This document shows positions 28,980-40,716 of a stretch of DNA of 64,000 nucleotides, piece by piece (the stretch's first letter is position 1; each line of letters starts with the position of its first letter). The notes under the pieces were generated by a model. That model was not told the origin of the DNA. It searched no databases and saw nothing but the letters and a program-made list of their open reading frames with translations. Position numbers and translations under genes: made by a program. The stretch is from assembly GCA_030528325.1 (NCBI GenBank), contig JAUMZD010000010.1:23705-87704 (forward strand), in the 5' to 3' direction. This stretch comes from Lautropia sp. (GTDB lineage: Bacteria > Pseudomonadota > Gammaproteobacteria > Burkholderiales > Burkholderiaceae_E).

Positions 28980-30674
28980 ATGAAGATCTCCATCAAACGC
29001 TGGCTGTTTCTAGGCCACCGGTGGCTGGGGATCATCACCTGCCTGTTCTTCCTGATGTGGTTCGTGTCAGGCATGGTGATGATGTATGTGGGCTACCCCA
29101 AGCTCACCGACACGGAACGCCTGCAGCATCTGCCCTCGCTGCCGGAAGACCCGGCACTGCTGTCACCCCGGGAAGCGCTGGCCATGGCCGGTGCGCCCGG
29201 CCCATGGCAGGAGCTCCGGCTGGCCGTCGCCAGCGGGGGCAGACCCGTCTATCTGGCGGTTCCCTCGGTGCCGCCGCCCTTGCCGCCCGGCCGGCGCCGG
29301 GCAGCCCCCGGGCACGGCACCCTGACCATCGACGCCTTCACAGGCCAGCGGCTTGAAGGGGTGGATACCGCGAGGGCCGTCGCCAGTGCCCTGGCCTATG
29401 CCACAGCCCGACCTCAAGGCAGCAGGGATCTCCCTGCATCTTCCCAGGGACGACCGGAGCACACGGATGCTGCCTCAGCCACCTCAGACGGCGCCCGGTA
29501 CCTGGACAGCATCGACGAGGACAGCTTCACGCATTCACGGGGCCTGGACGCCCACCGCCCCCTGCACCGGGTCCAACTGGATGACGCCGGGCACACCCTG
29601 CTCTATATCTCCAGCCTGACCGGCGAAGTCGTTCGGGATGCGCCCCGCGCGGAACGGCTCTGGAACTACGTCGGCGCCTGGATCCACTGGCTTTATCCTT
29701 TCCGGGGAAACCAGCTGGATGCTTACTGGACGGACATCGTCAACTGGCTCTCGCTCATGGGCGTGATCACGGCCCTGACGGGGGCCGTGGCCGGACTGAT
29801 CCGGTGGCGCTTCAGAAGTCGGTACAGGCACGGCGGACGCACGCCTTTCCGGCAGGGATGGATGCGATGGCATCACATCGGCGGGCTCCTGTTTGCCGTG
29901 ACCACCGTGTGCTGGATCTTCAGCGGACTGATGTCCATGGCGCCGTGGGGGCTCTTCGATCGGGACACACCCGCGCTGAAGAAAGAGGCTCTCTCGGGAG
30001 GACCGCTTCAGACCGAAGAACTGGATACCCGCCCCGGCCAGCTGATGGCATCGGTGCAGGCCCCGATCCGGGAACTGCGCTGGATCCGGGTGTTGGGGCA
30101 GCCTCTCGTAGAGGCGTGGGTCAGCGGGCAACCGCCCTTCCTGCTGGATGCGAAGCACGCACACCCTGTCGAATTGCCGATCGAAGGTATCGAAGCCGCA
30201 GGGCGTCAGCTGATGCCTGCGCCGGTGGCCGATGTCCAGCTCCTTCGGCATCATGACTTTCACTACTATGGCCGGGATGATCATGCCATGCTGGGGGGCG
30301 TCGACAAGCCGCTGCCGATGCTTCGCATCAAGTTCGATGACGCCGCAACGACCTGGGTTCACATCGACCCACGAACCGGCACCATCCTGGAACAGCTGCA
30401 CCATGGCGACCGTCTGAACCGGTGGCTGTTCAGCCTGCTGCACAGCTGGGACTGGCTGCCCCTGCTCCGGCGGCGCCCGCTCTGGGATCTGCTGCTGATC
30501 AGCTTCAGCCTTGGCGGTGTGCTGATCAGCCTCAGCGGTGTGATCATCGGCTGGCGCCGGTTGCGCCTGAAGGCGAAAGCCCGGCAGGCACGAACGATGC
30601 TTGGACGCCAGCCGGTTGCCTCCCCGGACGGGAAGGCCCACCGGAAAGCACCCGGCCCGGATTCAGGCGTCTGA
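28980..30674 (+). CDS. PepSY-associated membrane protein
   Basis: This 564-residue inner-membrane protein has PepSY-associated membrane segments at about residues 13-37, 255-280, 305-325 and 500-525, with conserved histidines (FLGHRWLG, WIHWLYPF, WHHIGG, LLHSWDWLP) typical of PepSY proteins that bind heme and reduce ferric siderophores. Two periplasmic regions lie between. A low-complexity insertion sits at about 145-175. It follows the TonB receptor by 21 bases and is ended by a strong terminator. Ferric-reductase-like function is inferred from family and context. Confidence 0.85.
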   Translation: MKISIKRWLFLGHRWLGIITCLFFLMWFVSGMVMMYVGYPKLTDTERLQHLPSLPEDPALLSPREALAMAGAPGPWQELRLAVASGGRPVYLAVPSVPPPLPPGRRRAAPGHGTLTIDAFTGQRLEGVDTARAVASALAYATARPQGSRDLPASSQGRPEHTDAASATSDGARYLDSIDEDSFTHSRGLDAHRPLHRVQLDDAGHTLLYISSLTGEVVRDAPRAERLWNYVGAWIHWLYPFRGNQLDAYWTDIVNWLSLMGVITALTGAVAGLIRWRFRSRYRHGGRTPFRQGWMRWHHIGGLLFAVTTVCWIFSGLMSMAPWGLFDRDTPALKKEALSGGPLQTEELDTRPGQLMASVQAPIRELRWIRVLGQPLVEAWVSGQPPFLLDAKHAHPVELPIEGIEAAGRQLMPAPVADVQLLRHHDFHYYGRDDHAMLGGVDKPLPMLRIKFDDAATTWVHIDPRTGTILEQLHHGDRLNRWLFSLLHSWDWLPLLRRRPLWDLLLISFSLGGVLISLSGVIIGWRRLRLKAKARQARTMLGRQPVASPDGKAHRKAPGPDSGV

Positions 30675-30727
30675 AGCCGGGTACGGGCTTGATACTTCAC
30701 GATCCGCCGTAACGACCAACCCATCAT

Positions 30728-30765
30728 GAAAAAGCCGATGCACCCGGACGGGCATCGGCTTTTTC
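30728..30765. terminator. Bidirectional intrinsic terminator
   Basis: A 14-bp stem (GAAAAAGCCGATGC / GCATCGGCTTTTTC) around a 10-base loop gives T-tracts on both strands. It ends the TonB receptor-PepSY operon and could also serve the convergent cytochrome c4 gene. Confidence 0.93.
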
Positions 30766-30828
30766 AGGTCTGGCTGCCAGCGATCCCGCAGAATCCCAGC
30801 AGGCGCCCAATGGCTTGCCTGGGATAGG

Positions 30829-31620
30829 TTATTGCTGATTGCGCAAGCCGGCGATGTAATCAGCCACAGCCTTGATTTCCGGGTCGGTCATCTTCAGCGC
30901 AATGGCCTTCATGGGAGCATTGTTGTCGCGGGTGCCATCACGAAAAGCGACCAGCTGGGCTTCCGTGTATTCGGCGAACTGACCATGCAGGCTGGGATAC
31001 TGCGACGGGATGCCATCACCGGCCGGCCCATGGCAGGCCGCACAGGCTGGCACGCCCTTGGCAGCGATACCACCGCGATAGATCTGGCGGCCGAGCTCGA
31101 CCAGCTCGGGATCCTTCGAGGCGGCCGGCTCGGCCAGCTTCTGCGTGGCCAGGAACGAGGACACGTTCAGCATGTCCTGCGGGCTGAGCTGCGAGGCAAA
31201 GCCCATCATGATGGCGTTGTTGCGGACAGCTGGCGCACCGTCTTCACCCGGTTTGAACTCGATGAGCTGCTTCAGCAGGTATTCCATGTGTTGCCCGGCC
31301 AGCTTCGGGTTGGCAGCCTGGGTACTGTTGCCATTCTCGCCATGACAGGCCACACAGAGTTCGTCGAATGTTTCTGCCCCGGCCTTCGGATCTGCCTTCA
31401 GTGGTTCTTCTGCCACAGCGCCAGCAGCCATGACCGAACCGGCCATCAGGGCACCCATGACGGCCACAGCCGCCGAGCGCCATACCTGACCACGGGCTGA
31501 CGTTGCCTGGGCCGCTGCTGTATGAGGCTGAGATGCAAAACCCTCTGACGCAGCAACCAGCGGCCGGCAAACACAGGCCTCCTGATCGCCCAGATGCGCC
31601 ACCATCGTCTCTGTCCGCAT
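30829..31620 (-). CDS. Cytochrome c4 (diheme)
   Basis: The product is a periplasmic diheme cytochrome, an electron donor to terminal oxidases in the c4 family. Two CxxCH heme sites (CVACH and CAACH) lie in two homologous domains, each with a distal Met segment (NNAIMMGFA and NNAPMKAIALKM). An N-terminal polar stretch of about 45 residues precedes the hydrophobic signal segment (SAAVAVMGALMAGSVMAAG), so the true start may be further downstream than 31620. It converges on the PepSY gene across a shared terminator and diverges from engB. Confidence 0.9.
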   Translation of the reverse strand: MRTETMVAHLGDQEACVCRPLVAASEGFASQPHTAAAQATSARGQVWRSAAVAVMGALMAGSVMAAGAVAEEPLKADPKAGAETFDELCVACHGENGNSTQAANPKLAGQHMEYLLKQLIEFKPGEDGAPAVRNNAIMMGFASQLSPQDMLNVSSFLATQKLAEPAASKDPELVELGRQIYRGGIAAKGVPACAACHGPAGDGIPSQYPSLHGQFAEYTEAQLVAFRDGTRDNNAPMKAIALKMTDPEIKAVADYIAGLRNQQ

Positions 31621-31882
31621 GTTGTTTGACCTATCTAACGTTTGAGCAATCCTTCTCCGCAGGCATCTGAGCGTACCTCCGGTAAACACTGCCGGATTAT
31701 TAACACGCCTGCCAGACCCAAGCCTTGATCCTTGTCAGCGTTTTGCACGGCACGGGCTGCTGGCTGGCAGGGCCCCAGGGCTCAACAGGGCTACCCACGG
31801 CGGGCAGGTGGCTGCGTCGCGTCAGGCCTGTGACCTCAAAAAACCTCTGAAAAATCAAAAACAATTATACGATAATGGTCTT

Positions 31883-32709
31883 ATGAGCCTCTTACTGAAC
31901 GCCCGTTTCGCCGACACCGTCGCCCGTTTATCGCAGCTCAGCCGCGCCAATCCCCACGGCCTGCCCGAAGTGGCTTTCGTGGGGAGATCCAACGCAGGAA
32001 AGTCGTCGTGCATCAATGCGCTGTGCAACCAGAAGCGACTGGCCTTTTCCAGCCGCACGCCCGGTCGCACCCAGGCGCTGAACCTCTTCGCCCTCGGCCC
32101 GGTCAACCAGCCGGATCCCGTCGGCTTTCTGGTCGACACGCCCGGGTACGGCTTCGCCACCGCCAGCCTCGAAGCCAAGCGCTCATGGCAGGCGTTGGCC
32201 GGGGACTACATCACGAAGCGCCAGCCGCTGGTCGGCGTGGCCCTGATGATCGACATCCGCCGAGGGCTGACCGAACTGGATCGGCAACTGCTCGCCTGGA
32301 CCCCCTCGGTACTGCCACTGATCCTCGTCCTCACGAAGGCCGACAAGCTGTCACGGCAGCAGGGCATCCAGGTCAGGCACCAGATCGCCCGCGATGCGCT
32401 GATCCGTGAACGGGAGGGGCCCGTTCTGCTGCAGCTGTTCTCGGCGCTGAACCGGGTCGGGATCGAAGCGCTGCGTGAAGCGATCGGCGATCTCCTCAGC
32501 GATGGAGCGCACGTCTGGGATCGATTGCCACAGAAGCATCCGGGCCCGGCCGCCCCCCTGTTGCTGAAGACCCTTGGCGCGGGCGATGCCGGCGCAGCTG
32601 GCGACGCCACGCCGTCAACCGCTGCCTCTTCATCCACCTCTGCCGCTGCCTCTCGTGCTTCTGGTTCTACCATGGATGATCCAGCCGCTGCCACAGCCCA
32701 ACCACCGGC

Positions 32710-32728
<19 letters not shown>
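31883..32728 (+). CDS. engB: Ribosome-biogenesis GTPase EngB (YihA) with extended tail
   Basis: EngB/YihA is an essential GTPase for late 50S assembly. The 281-residue product has G1 (GRSNAGKSS), G3 (DTPGYG) and G4 (TKADK) motifs within the first 200 residues. Family members are about 200-215 residues. The extra 65 residues are Ala/Ser/Thr-rich and disordered, and the last residues and the TAG stop codon are supplied by dispersed repeat copy C. The start at 31883 is chosen from the family N-terminus (MSLLLNARF), with AT-rich likely promoter sequence just before it. It lies upstream of hemB, as in other betaproteobacteria. Confidence 0.93.
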
Positions 32729-33886
<1,158 letters not shown>

Positions 33887-34012
33887 AGCCGGCTTCCGGC
33901 AGCGCCCGCCTTGTGCCCCACGAGGTAGCCGGGCTGCACACGATGGATAGGCAGAGAGGTCCCCCGTCGCAGCATGGGCGCAGAACCGGGAGAACCCAGA
34001 GACCGAGGGCGA

Positions 34013-34036
34013 GAACCGGAAAACCGGAAAACCGGG
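34013..34036 (+). repeat. Short 8-bp tandem repeat
   Basis: There are three near-perfect units of RAACCGGR between hemB and its terminator. No function is suggested. Confidence 0.5.
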
Positions 34037-34054
34037 ACAGGATACCGCCGAAAG

Positions 34055-34097
34055 CAAAAAACGCTTGTCAGACCGAAGTCTGTACAAGCGTTTTTTG
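34055..34097. terminator. Bidirectional terminator between hemB and rplQ
   Basis: A long hairpin (CAAAAAACGCTTGT pairing with ACAAGCGTTTTTTG, continued inside by CAGAC/GTCTG around a CGAA loop with one bulged T) has T-runs on both strands. It ends hemB on the plus strand and the alpha operon on the minus strand. Confidence 0.93.
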
Positions 34098-34170
34098 TTG
34101 GGTACTGAAAGCAGTCGAGCTGAATACCTCGCTGAAGCGACGGCTTCAGGCCGGTGGTGGCAAGGCCGGC

Positions 34171-34566
34171 TTACGCAGCGGCTTCTGCCTCGTTGCCTTC
34201 TTCCACGTCGGGCCGATCCACCAGCTCGACGTATGCCATGGGGGCATTGTCGCCTTCACGGAAGCCGAACTTCAGGATGCGGACGTAGCCACCCGGACGG
34301 GAGGCGTAACGCGGGCCCAGCTCGTTGAACACCTTGACGACCATTTCACGATCGCGCAGACGATCGAAGGCCAGACGGCGGTTGGCGAGCGAGGGCTTCT
34401 TGCCCAGCGTGATGATGGGCTCGACCACGCGGCGCAATTCCTTGGCCTTCGGCAGCGTGGTTTTGATGGCTTCATGACGCAACAGCGAGTTGGTCATGTT
34501 CCGCAGCATGGCAGCCCGATGGGCGCTGGTACGGTTGAGTTTTCTGAGGCCGAGACGATGACGCAT
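34171..34566 (-). CDS. rplQ: 50S ribosomal protein L17
   Basis: This 131-residue L17 protein has the typical start [21 protein letters not shown] and the core [25 protein letters not shown]. An acidic Glu/Ala tail follows the DRPDVE segment. It binds 23S rRNA near the exit tunnel of the large subunit. It is the last gene of the alpha operon, 30 bases after rpoA, and is followed by a bidirectional terminator. Confidence 0.97.
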   Translation of the reverse strand: MRHRLGLRKLNRTSAHRAAMLRNMTNSLLRHEAIKTTLPKAKELRRVVEPIITLGKKPSLANRRLAFDRLRDREMVVKVFNELGPRYASRPGGYVRILKFGFREGDNAPMAYVELVDRPDVEEGNEAEAAA

Positions 34567-34596
34567 GATTCAGATCCTAATCTCTATCGAACCGGT

Positions 34597-35664
34597 TTAG
34601 CTGGAACGTTCCAGTCCGGCGGGCGGCCAATCATCCAGCCGCATGCCCAGCGTCAAACCACGCGACGCGAGCACTTCCTTGATTTCATTCAATGATTTAC
34701 GACCGAGGTTCGGGGTCTTGAGCAGCTCGTTTTCCGTGCGCTGGATCAAGTCACCGATGTAGTAGATGTTCTCGGCCTTCAGGCAGTTTGCCGAACGAAC
34801 CGTCAGCTCCAGGTCATCGACCGGGCGCAGCAGGATCGGATCGACGGACGGGCCGGTACCACCGGGCTCACCCGTGGGGATCGTCGGTGGCGTGCCGATG
34901 GGCTGCGTGGTACTGATCCTGCCATCCGGGAAGGTCGGTGACGTACCGCCACCGATGGTCATCGGCAACTCGCTGCCTTCCAGGGCTGCAAAGGCGCTCA
35001 ACTGCTCGATCAGGATGCGGGCCGACTGGCGAACCGCCTCTTCAGGGGCGATCACACCATTCGTCTCGATGTCGATCAGCAGGCGATCCAGATCGGTACG
35101 CTGCTCCACACGGGCACTTTCGACCGCATAGCTGACCCGGCGAACCGGTGAGAACGAGGCGTCCAGCACCACGCGGCCGATGGTCTTGCTGTCTCCCAGC
35201 GAGCGCATCGTGCCCGGCACATAGCCACGGCCCTTCTCGACCTTGATCTGCATGTCGAGTTTGCCCCCCTCGGTCAGCGTGCCGATCACGTGATCCGGGT
35301 TGATCAGTTCGACGTCATGCGGCAGCTCGATATCGGAGGCCTTGATGACACCGGCCGTTTCCTTGCGCAAGGTCAGAAAGACTTCTGCACGGTTGTGCAG
35401 CTTGAAAACGACGCCTTTGAGATTCAACAGCAGATCGACGACATCCTCCCGGAGGCCGTCCACCGTTGAATACTCATGCACCACACCAGCAATTTGCACC
35501 TCGGTCGGCGCATAGCCGACCATCGAGGAAAGCAGCACCCGGCGCAGCGCATTGCCGAGCGTGTGGCCGTAGCCCCGCTCGAAAGGCTCCATCACCACGC
35601 GGGCGTGGGAGGGGCCAATCTGTTCCACCTCCACGATGCGCGGTTTGAGCATTGCAGTCTGCAT
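34597..35664 (-). CDS. rpoA: RNA polymerase alpha subunit with long linker
   Basis: The 355-residue alpha subunit has the dimerisation domain (about 1-228) and the C-terminal DNA- and activator-binding domain (about 276-345, ending [18 protein letters not shown]). Family members in this group are about 325-330 residues. The difference is in the interdomain linker, which here runs from about 229 to 275 and is rich in Gly, Pro and Thr rather than the usual Glu/Ala/Lys. The gene sits between rpsD and rplQ in the alpha operon. Confidence 0.97.
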   Translation of the reverse strand: MQTAMLKPRIVEVEQIGPSHARVVMEPFERGYGHTLGNALRRVLLSSMVGYAPTEVQIAGVVHEYSTVDGLREDVVDLLLNLKGVVFKLHNRAEVFLTLRKETAGVIKASDIELPHDVELINPDHVIGTLTEGGKLDMQIKVEKGRGYVPGTMRSLGDSKTIGRVVLDASFSPVRRVSYAVESARVEQRTDLDRLLIDIETNGVIAPEEAVRQSARILIEQLSAFAALEGSELPMTIGGGTSPTFPDGRISTTQPIGTPPTIPTGEPGGTGPSVDPILLRPVDDLELTVRSANCLKAENIYYIGDLIQRTENELLKTPNLGRKSLNEIKEVLASRGLTLGMRLDDWPPAGLERSS

Positions 35665-35689
35665 ATTGGACTTACCTCACTTGGCCTGA

Positions 35690-36313
35690 TCAACGCGAGT
35701 ACAACTCGACGATCAGGCTTTCATTGATGTCAGCGGCGATTTCAGCACGCTCCGGCAACGATTTGAACGTGCCTTCCATCTTGTTCTTGTCCACCGAGAC
35801 CCACGACGGGAACCCATGCTGCTCGGCCAGGTTCAGCGCGTCGACGATACGAGCCTGCTTCTTCGAGGCTTCCTTGACGGAGACGACATCACCGGGCTTG
35901 ACGTTGGCCGACGGCACGTTGACGATCTGGCCGTTGACCATGATCGAGCGGTGCGAGACCAGCTGGCGGGCTTCAGCACGGGTGGAGCCCAGGCCCATGC
36001 GGTAAACGACGTTGTCGAGGCGGGATTCCAGCAGCGAGAGCAGCAGTTCGCCGGTGTTGCCACGACGACGCGAGGCTTCCGCGAAGTAGCGGCGGAACTG
36101 ACGTTCCAGCACGCCGTACATGCGCTTGACCTTCTGCTTTTCACGCAGCTGCAGACCATAGTCGCTGGTGCGCTGGCCGCTGGTGCGACCATGCTGGCCA
36201 GGCTTGGTGTCTGCCTTGGATTTGGAGTCGAGAGAGCGACGGGCGCTCTTCAGGAAGAGATCGGTGCCTTCACGGCGAGACAGTTTCGCCTTTGGGCCGG
36301 TATAACGTGCCAC
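35690..36313 (-). CDS. rpsD: 30S ribosomal protein S4
   Basis: S4 is the 16S rRNA assembly initiator and, in many bacteria, the translational repressor of the alpha operon. The 207-residue protein begins [20 protein letters not shown] and has an S4 RNA-binding domain at about 97-160 ([25 protein letters not shown]). The start codon is GTG. It lies between rpsK and rpoA. Confidence 0.97.
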   Translation of the reverse strand: MARYTGPKAKLSRREGTDLFLKSARRSLDSKSKADTKPGQHGRTSGQRTSDYGLQLREKQKVKRMYGVLERQFRRYFAEASRRRGNTGELLLSLLESRLDNVVYRMGLGSTRAEARQLVSHRSIMVNGQIVNVPSANVKPGDVVSVKEASKKQARIVDALNLAEQHGFPSWVSVDKNKMEGTFKSLPERAEIAADINESLIVELYSR

Positions 36314-36410
36314 TTTACGTTCCTTTGTTGCTACACGGCTCTTGCCGCGGTTAGTCCGTTTGCAGCGGCCGACATGGCGTGCAAACGAACAAGGTGGTCT
36401 TCAGAAATGA

Positions 36411-36824
36411 TCAGATACGACGCTTCTTCGGCGGACGGCAGCCGTTGTGCGGCACAGGCGTCACGTCGGAGATGGAAAGGATTTTAATGCCCAATGCGTT
36501 CAGCGCGCGAACCGACGAATCGCGGCCGGGGCCGGGGCCCTTGATCCGCACGTCGAGGTTCTTGATGCCATACTCGACAGCGATGCGGCCAGCTGCCTCG
36601 GCGGCAACCTGAGCTGCAAACGGCGTCGATTTGCGCGAACCACGGAAACCAGCGCCACCGGAGGTCGCCCAGGAGAGCGTGTTCCCCTGGCGATCGGTGA
36701 TCGTGATGATCGTGTTGTTGAAGGATGCGTGGACGTGCGCGATGCCGTCGGAAACATTCTTCTTGACTTTCTTGCGGGCCCGCTGCGCAGCGGCAACCTG
36801 CTGTGATGTAGGGTTTCTTGCCAT
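36411..36824 (-). CDS. rpsK: 30S ribosomal protein S11
   Basis: S11 lies on the platform of the small subunit near the decoding site. The 137-residue protein has the conserved [13 protein letters not shown], the [22 protein letters not shown] core, and the C-terminal [17 protein letters not shown]. The length is slightly above E. coli S11 (129) through an N-terminal Gln/Ala/Arg-rich extension. It lies between rpsM and rpsD in the alpha operon. Confidence 0.97.
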   Translation of the reverse strand: MARNPTSQQVAAAQRARKKVKKNVSDGIAHVHASFNNTIITITDRQGNTLSWATSGGAGFRGSRKSTPFAAQVAAEAAGRIAVEYGIKNLDVRIKGPGPGRDSSVRALNALGIKILSISDVTPVPHNGCRPPKKRRI

Positions 36825-36841
36825 CTTGGCTCAGGCTCCAA

Positions 36842-37207
36842 TTACTTCTTCAGTGCAACACCGGCTTTGCTCGGTCCCTTGCGGGTACGGGCGTTGGTGC
36901 GGGTACGTTGACCACGAACCGGCAGGCCGCGCCGATGACGCAGCCCACGATAACAACCCAGATCCATCAGCCGCTTGATCGACATCGAGACTTCACGACG
37001 CAGATCGCCTTCCACGACGAACTGGCCGATCTGCTCACGGATACGCTCCATTTCGGCGTCATTCAGATCGCGCACCTTCTTCGACGGTTCGATACCCACG
37101 GCTTCGCAGATCGCCTTGGCGCGCGCGCGGCCGATACCGTAAATCGCCGTCAACCCAATGACGGTGTGCTGACGATCTGGAACGTTGACTCCAGCAATAC
37201 GTGCCAT
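36842..37207 (-). CDS. rpsM: 30S ribosomal protein S13
   Basis: S13 sits in the head of the 30S subunit and contacts the 50S subunit and P-site tRNA. The 121-residue protein begins [30 protein letters not shown] and ends in the basic [19 protein letters not shown] tail that reaches the decoding region. It is the first major gene of the alpha operon, downstream of rpmJ. Confidence 0.97.
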   Translation of the reverse strand: MARIAGVNVPDRQHTVIGLTAIYGIGRARAKAICEAVGIEPSKKVRDLNDAEMERIREQIGQFVVEGDLRREVSMSIKRLMDLGCYRGLRHRRGLPVRGQRTRTNARTRKGPSKAGVALKK

Positions 37208-37223
37208 CTTTCAGATTCCTCTC

Positions 37224-37337
37224 TCAACCCTGACGCTGCTTGTGCCGGGGATCGACACAAATAACGCGGACAACTCCATTCCGTTTGATGATTTTGCAGT
37301 ACCGGCACATCTTCTTGACACTGGCCATGACTTTCAT
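37224..37337 (-). CDS. rpmJ: 50S ribosomal protein L36
   Basis: This 37-residue protein begins [14 protein letters not shown] and ends RHKQRQG. Its zinc ribbon ligands are Cys11, Cys14, Cys27 and His32, so it is the zinc-binding (C+) form of L36. It lies between infA and rpsM, the usual position of this gene. It is shorter than many gene finders report, so it is easily missed. Confidence 0.93.
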   Translation of the reverse strand: MKVMASVKKMCRYCKIIKRNGVVRVICVDPRHKQRQG

Positions 37338-37429
37338 GATCTGTCCCTTGCTAACCCGAACGGGCATTGCCCGCACCATTCATACTCAATAACAGCCGCA
37401 GTGGACGCCACGGCTCAACCATCCTCGCC

Positions 37430-37648
37430 TTATTTCGCGCGAAAGACGATACGCGCCCTGGAGAGATCATACGGTGTCAGTTCAACCGTGACCTTGTCTC
37501 CAGGCAGGATGCGGATGTAGTGCATCCGCATTTTCCCGGAAATATGGCCGAGTACCACATGCCCATTCTCCAGCTTGACCCGGAACGTGGCGTTGGGAAG
37601 GTTCTCCAACACCTCGCCCTGCATCTGGATGACATCTTCCTTCGACAT
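37430..37648 (-). CDS. infA: Translation initiation factor IF-1
   Basis: IF-1 is a 72-residue OB-fold protein that binds the 30S A site during initiation. It is collinear with the family ([45 protein letters not shown]). Its place inside the ribosomal cluster, between secY and rpmJ, is typical of betaproteobacteria. It starts 24 bases after the secY stop. Confidence 0.96.
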   Translation of the reverse strand: MSKEDVIQMQGEVLENLPNATFRVKLENGHVVLGHISGKMRMHYIRILPGDKVTVELTPYDLSRARIVFRAK

Positions 37649-37672
37649 AGTTTCCTGTACGTGTTCGCTGGA

Positions 37673-39013
37673 TCAACGACCCGGCGCACCCATTCCCTTA
37701 AAGTTGGCTTTCTTCAGCAGGCTTTCATACTGGTTGGACATCAGGTGAGTCTGAACCTGAGCCATGAAGTCCATGGTCACAACCACGATGATCAGCAGCG
37801 AAGTGCCCCCGAAGTAGAACGGTACGTTCCACTCCAGAATCAGGAACTCGGGCAACAGGCACACCAGCGTGATGTAGACCGCGCCGACTGCCGTCAACCG
37901 TGTCAGAACCCTGTCGATGTACCTGGCCGTCTGCTCACCCGGGCGGATACCCGGCAGCATCGCCCCACTCTTCTTCAGGTTGTCTGCGGTATCACGGCTG
38001 TTGTACTGCAGGGCCGTATAGAAGAAGCAGAAGAAGATGATCGCGACAGCGTACAGGATCATATAGACAGGCTGTCCCGGCGACAAGGTGGCTGCCAGAT
38101 CGCGCAGACCGCGAACGAAGACATTCTCACTGTCACCCGAGGTGAACCACTGCGCCACCGTCGCGGGGAACAGGATGATCGAGCTGGCAAAGATCGGCGG
38201 AATGACGCCGGCCATGTTCAGCTTCAGCGGCAAGAATGAAGTCTGCCCCTGATAGATCTTGTTACCCACCTGACGCTTGGCGTAGTTGATCGTGATCTTG
38301 CGCTGGCCCCGTTCGACGAACACCACGAAAGCCGTCACCAGAATGATCAGCGCGATGATGATCAGACCGACGACCGGGTTCATGTTGCCGCTGCTGATCA
38401 GCGAACCCATGCCGCTGATGGCACCGGGCAGACCCGACACGATACCGGCGAAAATGATCAGCGAGATGCCGTTGCCCAGACCACGCTCGGTGATCTGCTC
38501 ACCCAGCCACATCAGGAACATCGTGCCGGTGACCAGCGAGATGACCGCCACGACGCGGAACATCAGGCCGGGATCGGACACGAGCTGCCCCTGTGATTCG
38601 AGCGCCACCGAAATGCCCAGCGCCTGGAACGTGGCCAGAGCCAGCGTGAACCAGCGCGTGTACTTGGTGATGGTGCGACGACCAGCCTCGCCTTCCTTCT
38701 TGATCTGCTCCAGCGAAGGCACGACGACGGTCAGCAGCTGCATGATGATCGACGCCGAGATGTACGGCATGATCCCCAGTGCAAACACCGAAAAGCGCTC
38801 CAGCGCGCCACCCGAGAACAGGTTGAACAGGCCCAGCACGCCGCCTTCCTGGCTGTTGAACAGCTCGGCCATCGCGTCGGGATTGATCCCTGGGACAGGA
38901 ATGTGAGTACCGATCCGGAACACTACGAGTGCAAGCAGCAGGAAGACAAGACGGCGCTTCAGATCGCCGTACTTGTTGCCGCCACGTGCCTGCACTGACG
39001 CTTGCGTTGCCAT
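37673..39013 (-). CDS. secY: Protein translocase subunit SecY
   Basis: SecY is the pore-forming subunit of the Sec translocon. The 446-residue protein has ten predicted membrane segments, the plug region after segment 1 ([38 protein letters not shown]), and the cytoplasmic loop [20 protein letters not shown] region before segment 7. It starts 1 base after the rplO stop codon and ends the spc group before infA, the normal order. Confidence 0.97.
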   Translation of the reverse strand: MATQASVQARGGNKYGDLKRRLVFLLLALVVFRIGTHIPVPGINPDAMAELFNSQEGGVLGLFNLFSGGALERFSVFALGIMPYISASIIMQLLTVVVPSLEQIKKEGEAGRRTITKYTRWFTLALATFQALGISVALESQGQLVSDPGLMFRVVAVISLVTGTMFLMWLGEQITERGLGNGISLIIFAGIVSGLPGAISGMGSLISSGNMNPVVGLIIIALIILVTAFVVFVERGQRKITINYAKRQVGNKIYQGQTSFLPLKLNMAGVIPPIFASSIILFPATVAQWFTSGDSENVFVRGLRDLAATLSPGQPVYMILYAVAIIFFCFFYTALQYNSRDTADNLKKSGAMLPGIRPGEQTARYIDRVLTRLTAVGAVYITLVCLLPEFLILEWNVPFYFGGTSLLIIVVVTMDFMAQVQTHLMSNQYESLLKKANFKGMGAPGR

Positions 39014-39014
39014 C

Positions 39015-39479
39015 TCAGGCTGCGGCTTCCGCCGTCACGGGAGCCTGGACGCTGCCACCAGCAGCCTCGATGGCTGCGCGAGCACCCTTCGTGGCACCGA
39101 TGCCGACCAGCTGCACCTTGCGGGAGATTTCGCCCGAGAGGATCACCTTGGCGGACAGGGCAAGCTGCGACACGACGCCGGCCTTCTTCAGGACGGACAG
39201 GTCGATGTCGGCCGTGTCGGCTGCGATGCGTTCCAGATCGGACAGGCGAACTTCGGCCACACGGCCAGCCTGCATCGACTTGAAGCCACGCTTCGGCAGA
39301 CGACGCTGCAGCGGCATCTGACCGCCTTCGAAACCTACCTTGTGAAAACCACCCGAACGGGATTTCTGACCTTTATGACCACGGCCACCCGTTTTGCCCA
39401 GACCGGAACCGATACCCCGACCGACACGCTTCGAAGCGTGCTTGGAGCCTTCCGCGGGTTTCAAATCATTCAGTCGCAT
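39015..39479 (-). CDS. rplO: 50S ribosomal protein L15
   Basis: This 154-residue L15 protein has the Gly/Arg-rich N-terminal RNA-binding extension ([28 protein letters not shown]) and the core [19 protein letters not shown]. The C-terminus is Ala/Glu-rich. L15 is a late assembly protein of the 50S subunit. It lies immediately after rpmD and before secY in the spc operon. Confidence 0.97.
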   Translation of the reverse strand: MRLNDLKPAEGSKHASKRVGRGIGSGLGKTGGRGHKGQKSRSGGFHKVGFEGGQMPLQRRLPKRGFKSMQAGRVAEVRLSDLERIAADTADIDLSVLKKAGVVSQLALSAKVILSGEISRKVQLVGIGATKGARAAIEAAGGSVQAPVTAEAAA

Positions 39480-39480
39480 A

Positions 39481-39672
39481 TCAATCCACCACTTTGACCA
39501 AGTACGCCACCTTGGTGATCATGCCACGCACAGCCGGCGTGTCTTCCAATTCGCGAACCTGGTTCATTCGCTTCAGGCCAAGGCCGAGAACCGTGTCACG
39601 ATGACCGCCAACCGTACGGCTGGGGCTCTTGACCAGTTTCACTTTGACCGTCTTTTTCTGTTCGTTGCTCAT
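39481..39672 (-). CDS. rpmD: 50S ribosomal protein L30
   Basis: This 63-residue L30 protein has the family core [27 protein letters not shown] and ends [11 protein letters not shown]. The start is taken at 39672 (MSNEQKK); an extra in-frame TTG codon precedes it. It lies one base before rplO and 46 bases after rpsE. Confidence 0.95.
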   Translation of the reverse strand: MSNEQKKTVKVKLVKSPSRTVGGHRDTVLGLGLKRMNQVRELEDTPAVRGMITKVAYLVKVVD

Positions 39673-39718
39673 CAAGCCTCTCCAGACTGAGTATCCGACC
39701 GCCTGTGGCGCTCAGACC

Positions 39719-40246
39719 TCAACCCAAGATTTCCTCGACCGTCTTGCCACGCTTGGCGGCGATCTCGGCCGGGGTCGACAAATTACGGAAAGCGTCCAGG
39801 GTGGCGCGAACCATGTTGTACGGGTTGCTGGAGCCGTGGCTCTTGGCCACCACGTTGGTGACACCCATCACATCGAACACGGCGCGCATCGGACCGCCAG
39901 CGATCACACCGGTACCTTCGGCAGCCGGTGCGATATACACACGGGATGCGCCGTGGCGACCTTCCACCACGTGGGGCACCGTGCCACTGCGCAGAGGCAC
40001 CTTGAACAGCTTGCGGCGGGCTTCGTCCATGGCCTTCTGAACGGCCACCGGCACTTCACGTGCCTTGCCCTTGCCCATGCCGACGCGGCCGTCGCCATCA
40101 CCAACCACCACCAGGGCTGCGAAGCCCAGAATCCGACCACCCTTGACCACCTTGGTGACCCGGTTGATGCCGATCATCTTTTCCTTCAGACCGTCATCAC
40201 GCTCATCGGCCCCACGCTGAGGGCCACGTGCCTGAACCTTTGCCAT
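39719..40246 (-). CDS. rpsE: 30S ribosomal protein S5
   Basis: S5 binds 16S rRNA near the mRNA entry channel and helps decoding fidelity. The 175-residue protein has the N-terminal double-stranded RNA-binding-like domain ([29 protein letters not shown]) and the C-terminal domain with [16 protein letters not shown]. It lies between rplR and rpmD in the spc operon. The length is typical. Confidence 0.97.
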   Translation of the reverse strand: MAKVQARGPQRGADERDDGLKEKMIGINRVTKVVKGGRILGFAALVVVGDGDGRVGMGKGKAREVPVAVQKAMDEARRKLFKVPLRSGTVPHVVEGRHGASRVYIAPAAEGTGVIAGGPMRAVFDVMGVTNVVAKSHGSSNPYNMVRATLDAFRNLSTPAEIAAKRGKTVEEILG

Positions 40247-40259
40247 TCGTTTTCCGTCC

Positions 40260-40631
40260 TCAGAACTTCAGTCCAGCCTCGCGTGCGGCCTCAGCCAGCG
40301 CGCGAACCCGTCCGTGATAGCGATAGCCAGAACGGTCGAAGGCGACCGATTCGATACCGGCTTTCAATGCTTTCTCTGCCACACGCTTGCCAACCAGTGC
40401 AGCGGCGGCGGTATTGCCACCCAGGCCGCTTTTTCCGGCCAGTGCTGCGCGGACATCGGCTTCGACGGTGGACGCCGAGACCAGCACCCGATCACCTTCC
40501 GGCGACAGGATGTTGGCATAGATATGCGCGTTACTGCGGAAAACGGCCAGACGGTTGACGAGCAACTCGTTGATCTTGTGCCGCGTCTGCCGCGACCGAC
40601 GCAGTCGCGCTGCCTTTTTGTCAAATGCCAT
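40260..40631 (-). CDS. rplR: 50S ribosomal protein L18
   Basis: L18 brings 5S rRNA into the large subunit. The 123-residue protein begins [20 protein letters not shown] and ends [17 protein letters not shown], both typical. The start at 40631 is preferred over an in-frame ATG 15 bases upstream because it gives the conserved N-terminus. An 85-base gap separates it from rplF, which is longer than usual for this pair but contains no visible gene. Confidence 0.96.
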   Translation of the reverse strand: MAFDKKAARLRRSRQTRHKINELLVNRLAVFRSNAHIYANILSPEGDRVLVSASTVEADVRAALAGKSGLGGNTAAAALVGKRVAEKALKAGIESVAFDRSGYRYHGRVRALAEAAREAGLKF

Positions 40632-40716
40632 GTCTGTTCCTTGCACACCGGTGAACGAACAGGTTGCCGAGGATTTCCATCCATCGTCGCAACCGGCGGA
40701 TCACCGGCTCCGTGCC

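Noticed and set aside
34013..34036. A CRISPR-like repeat
   Set aside because: It has only three 8-base tandem units without spacers.
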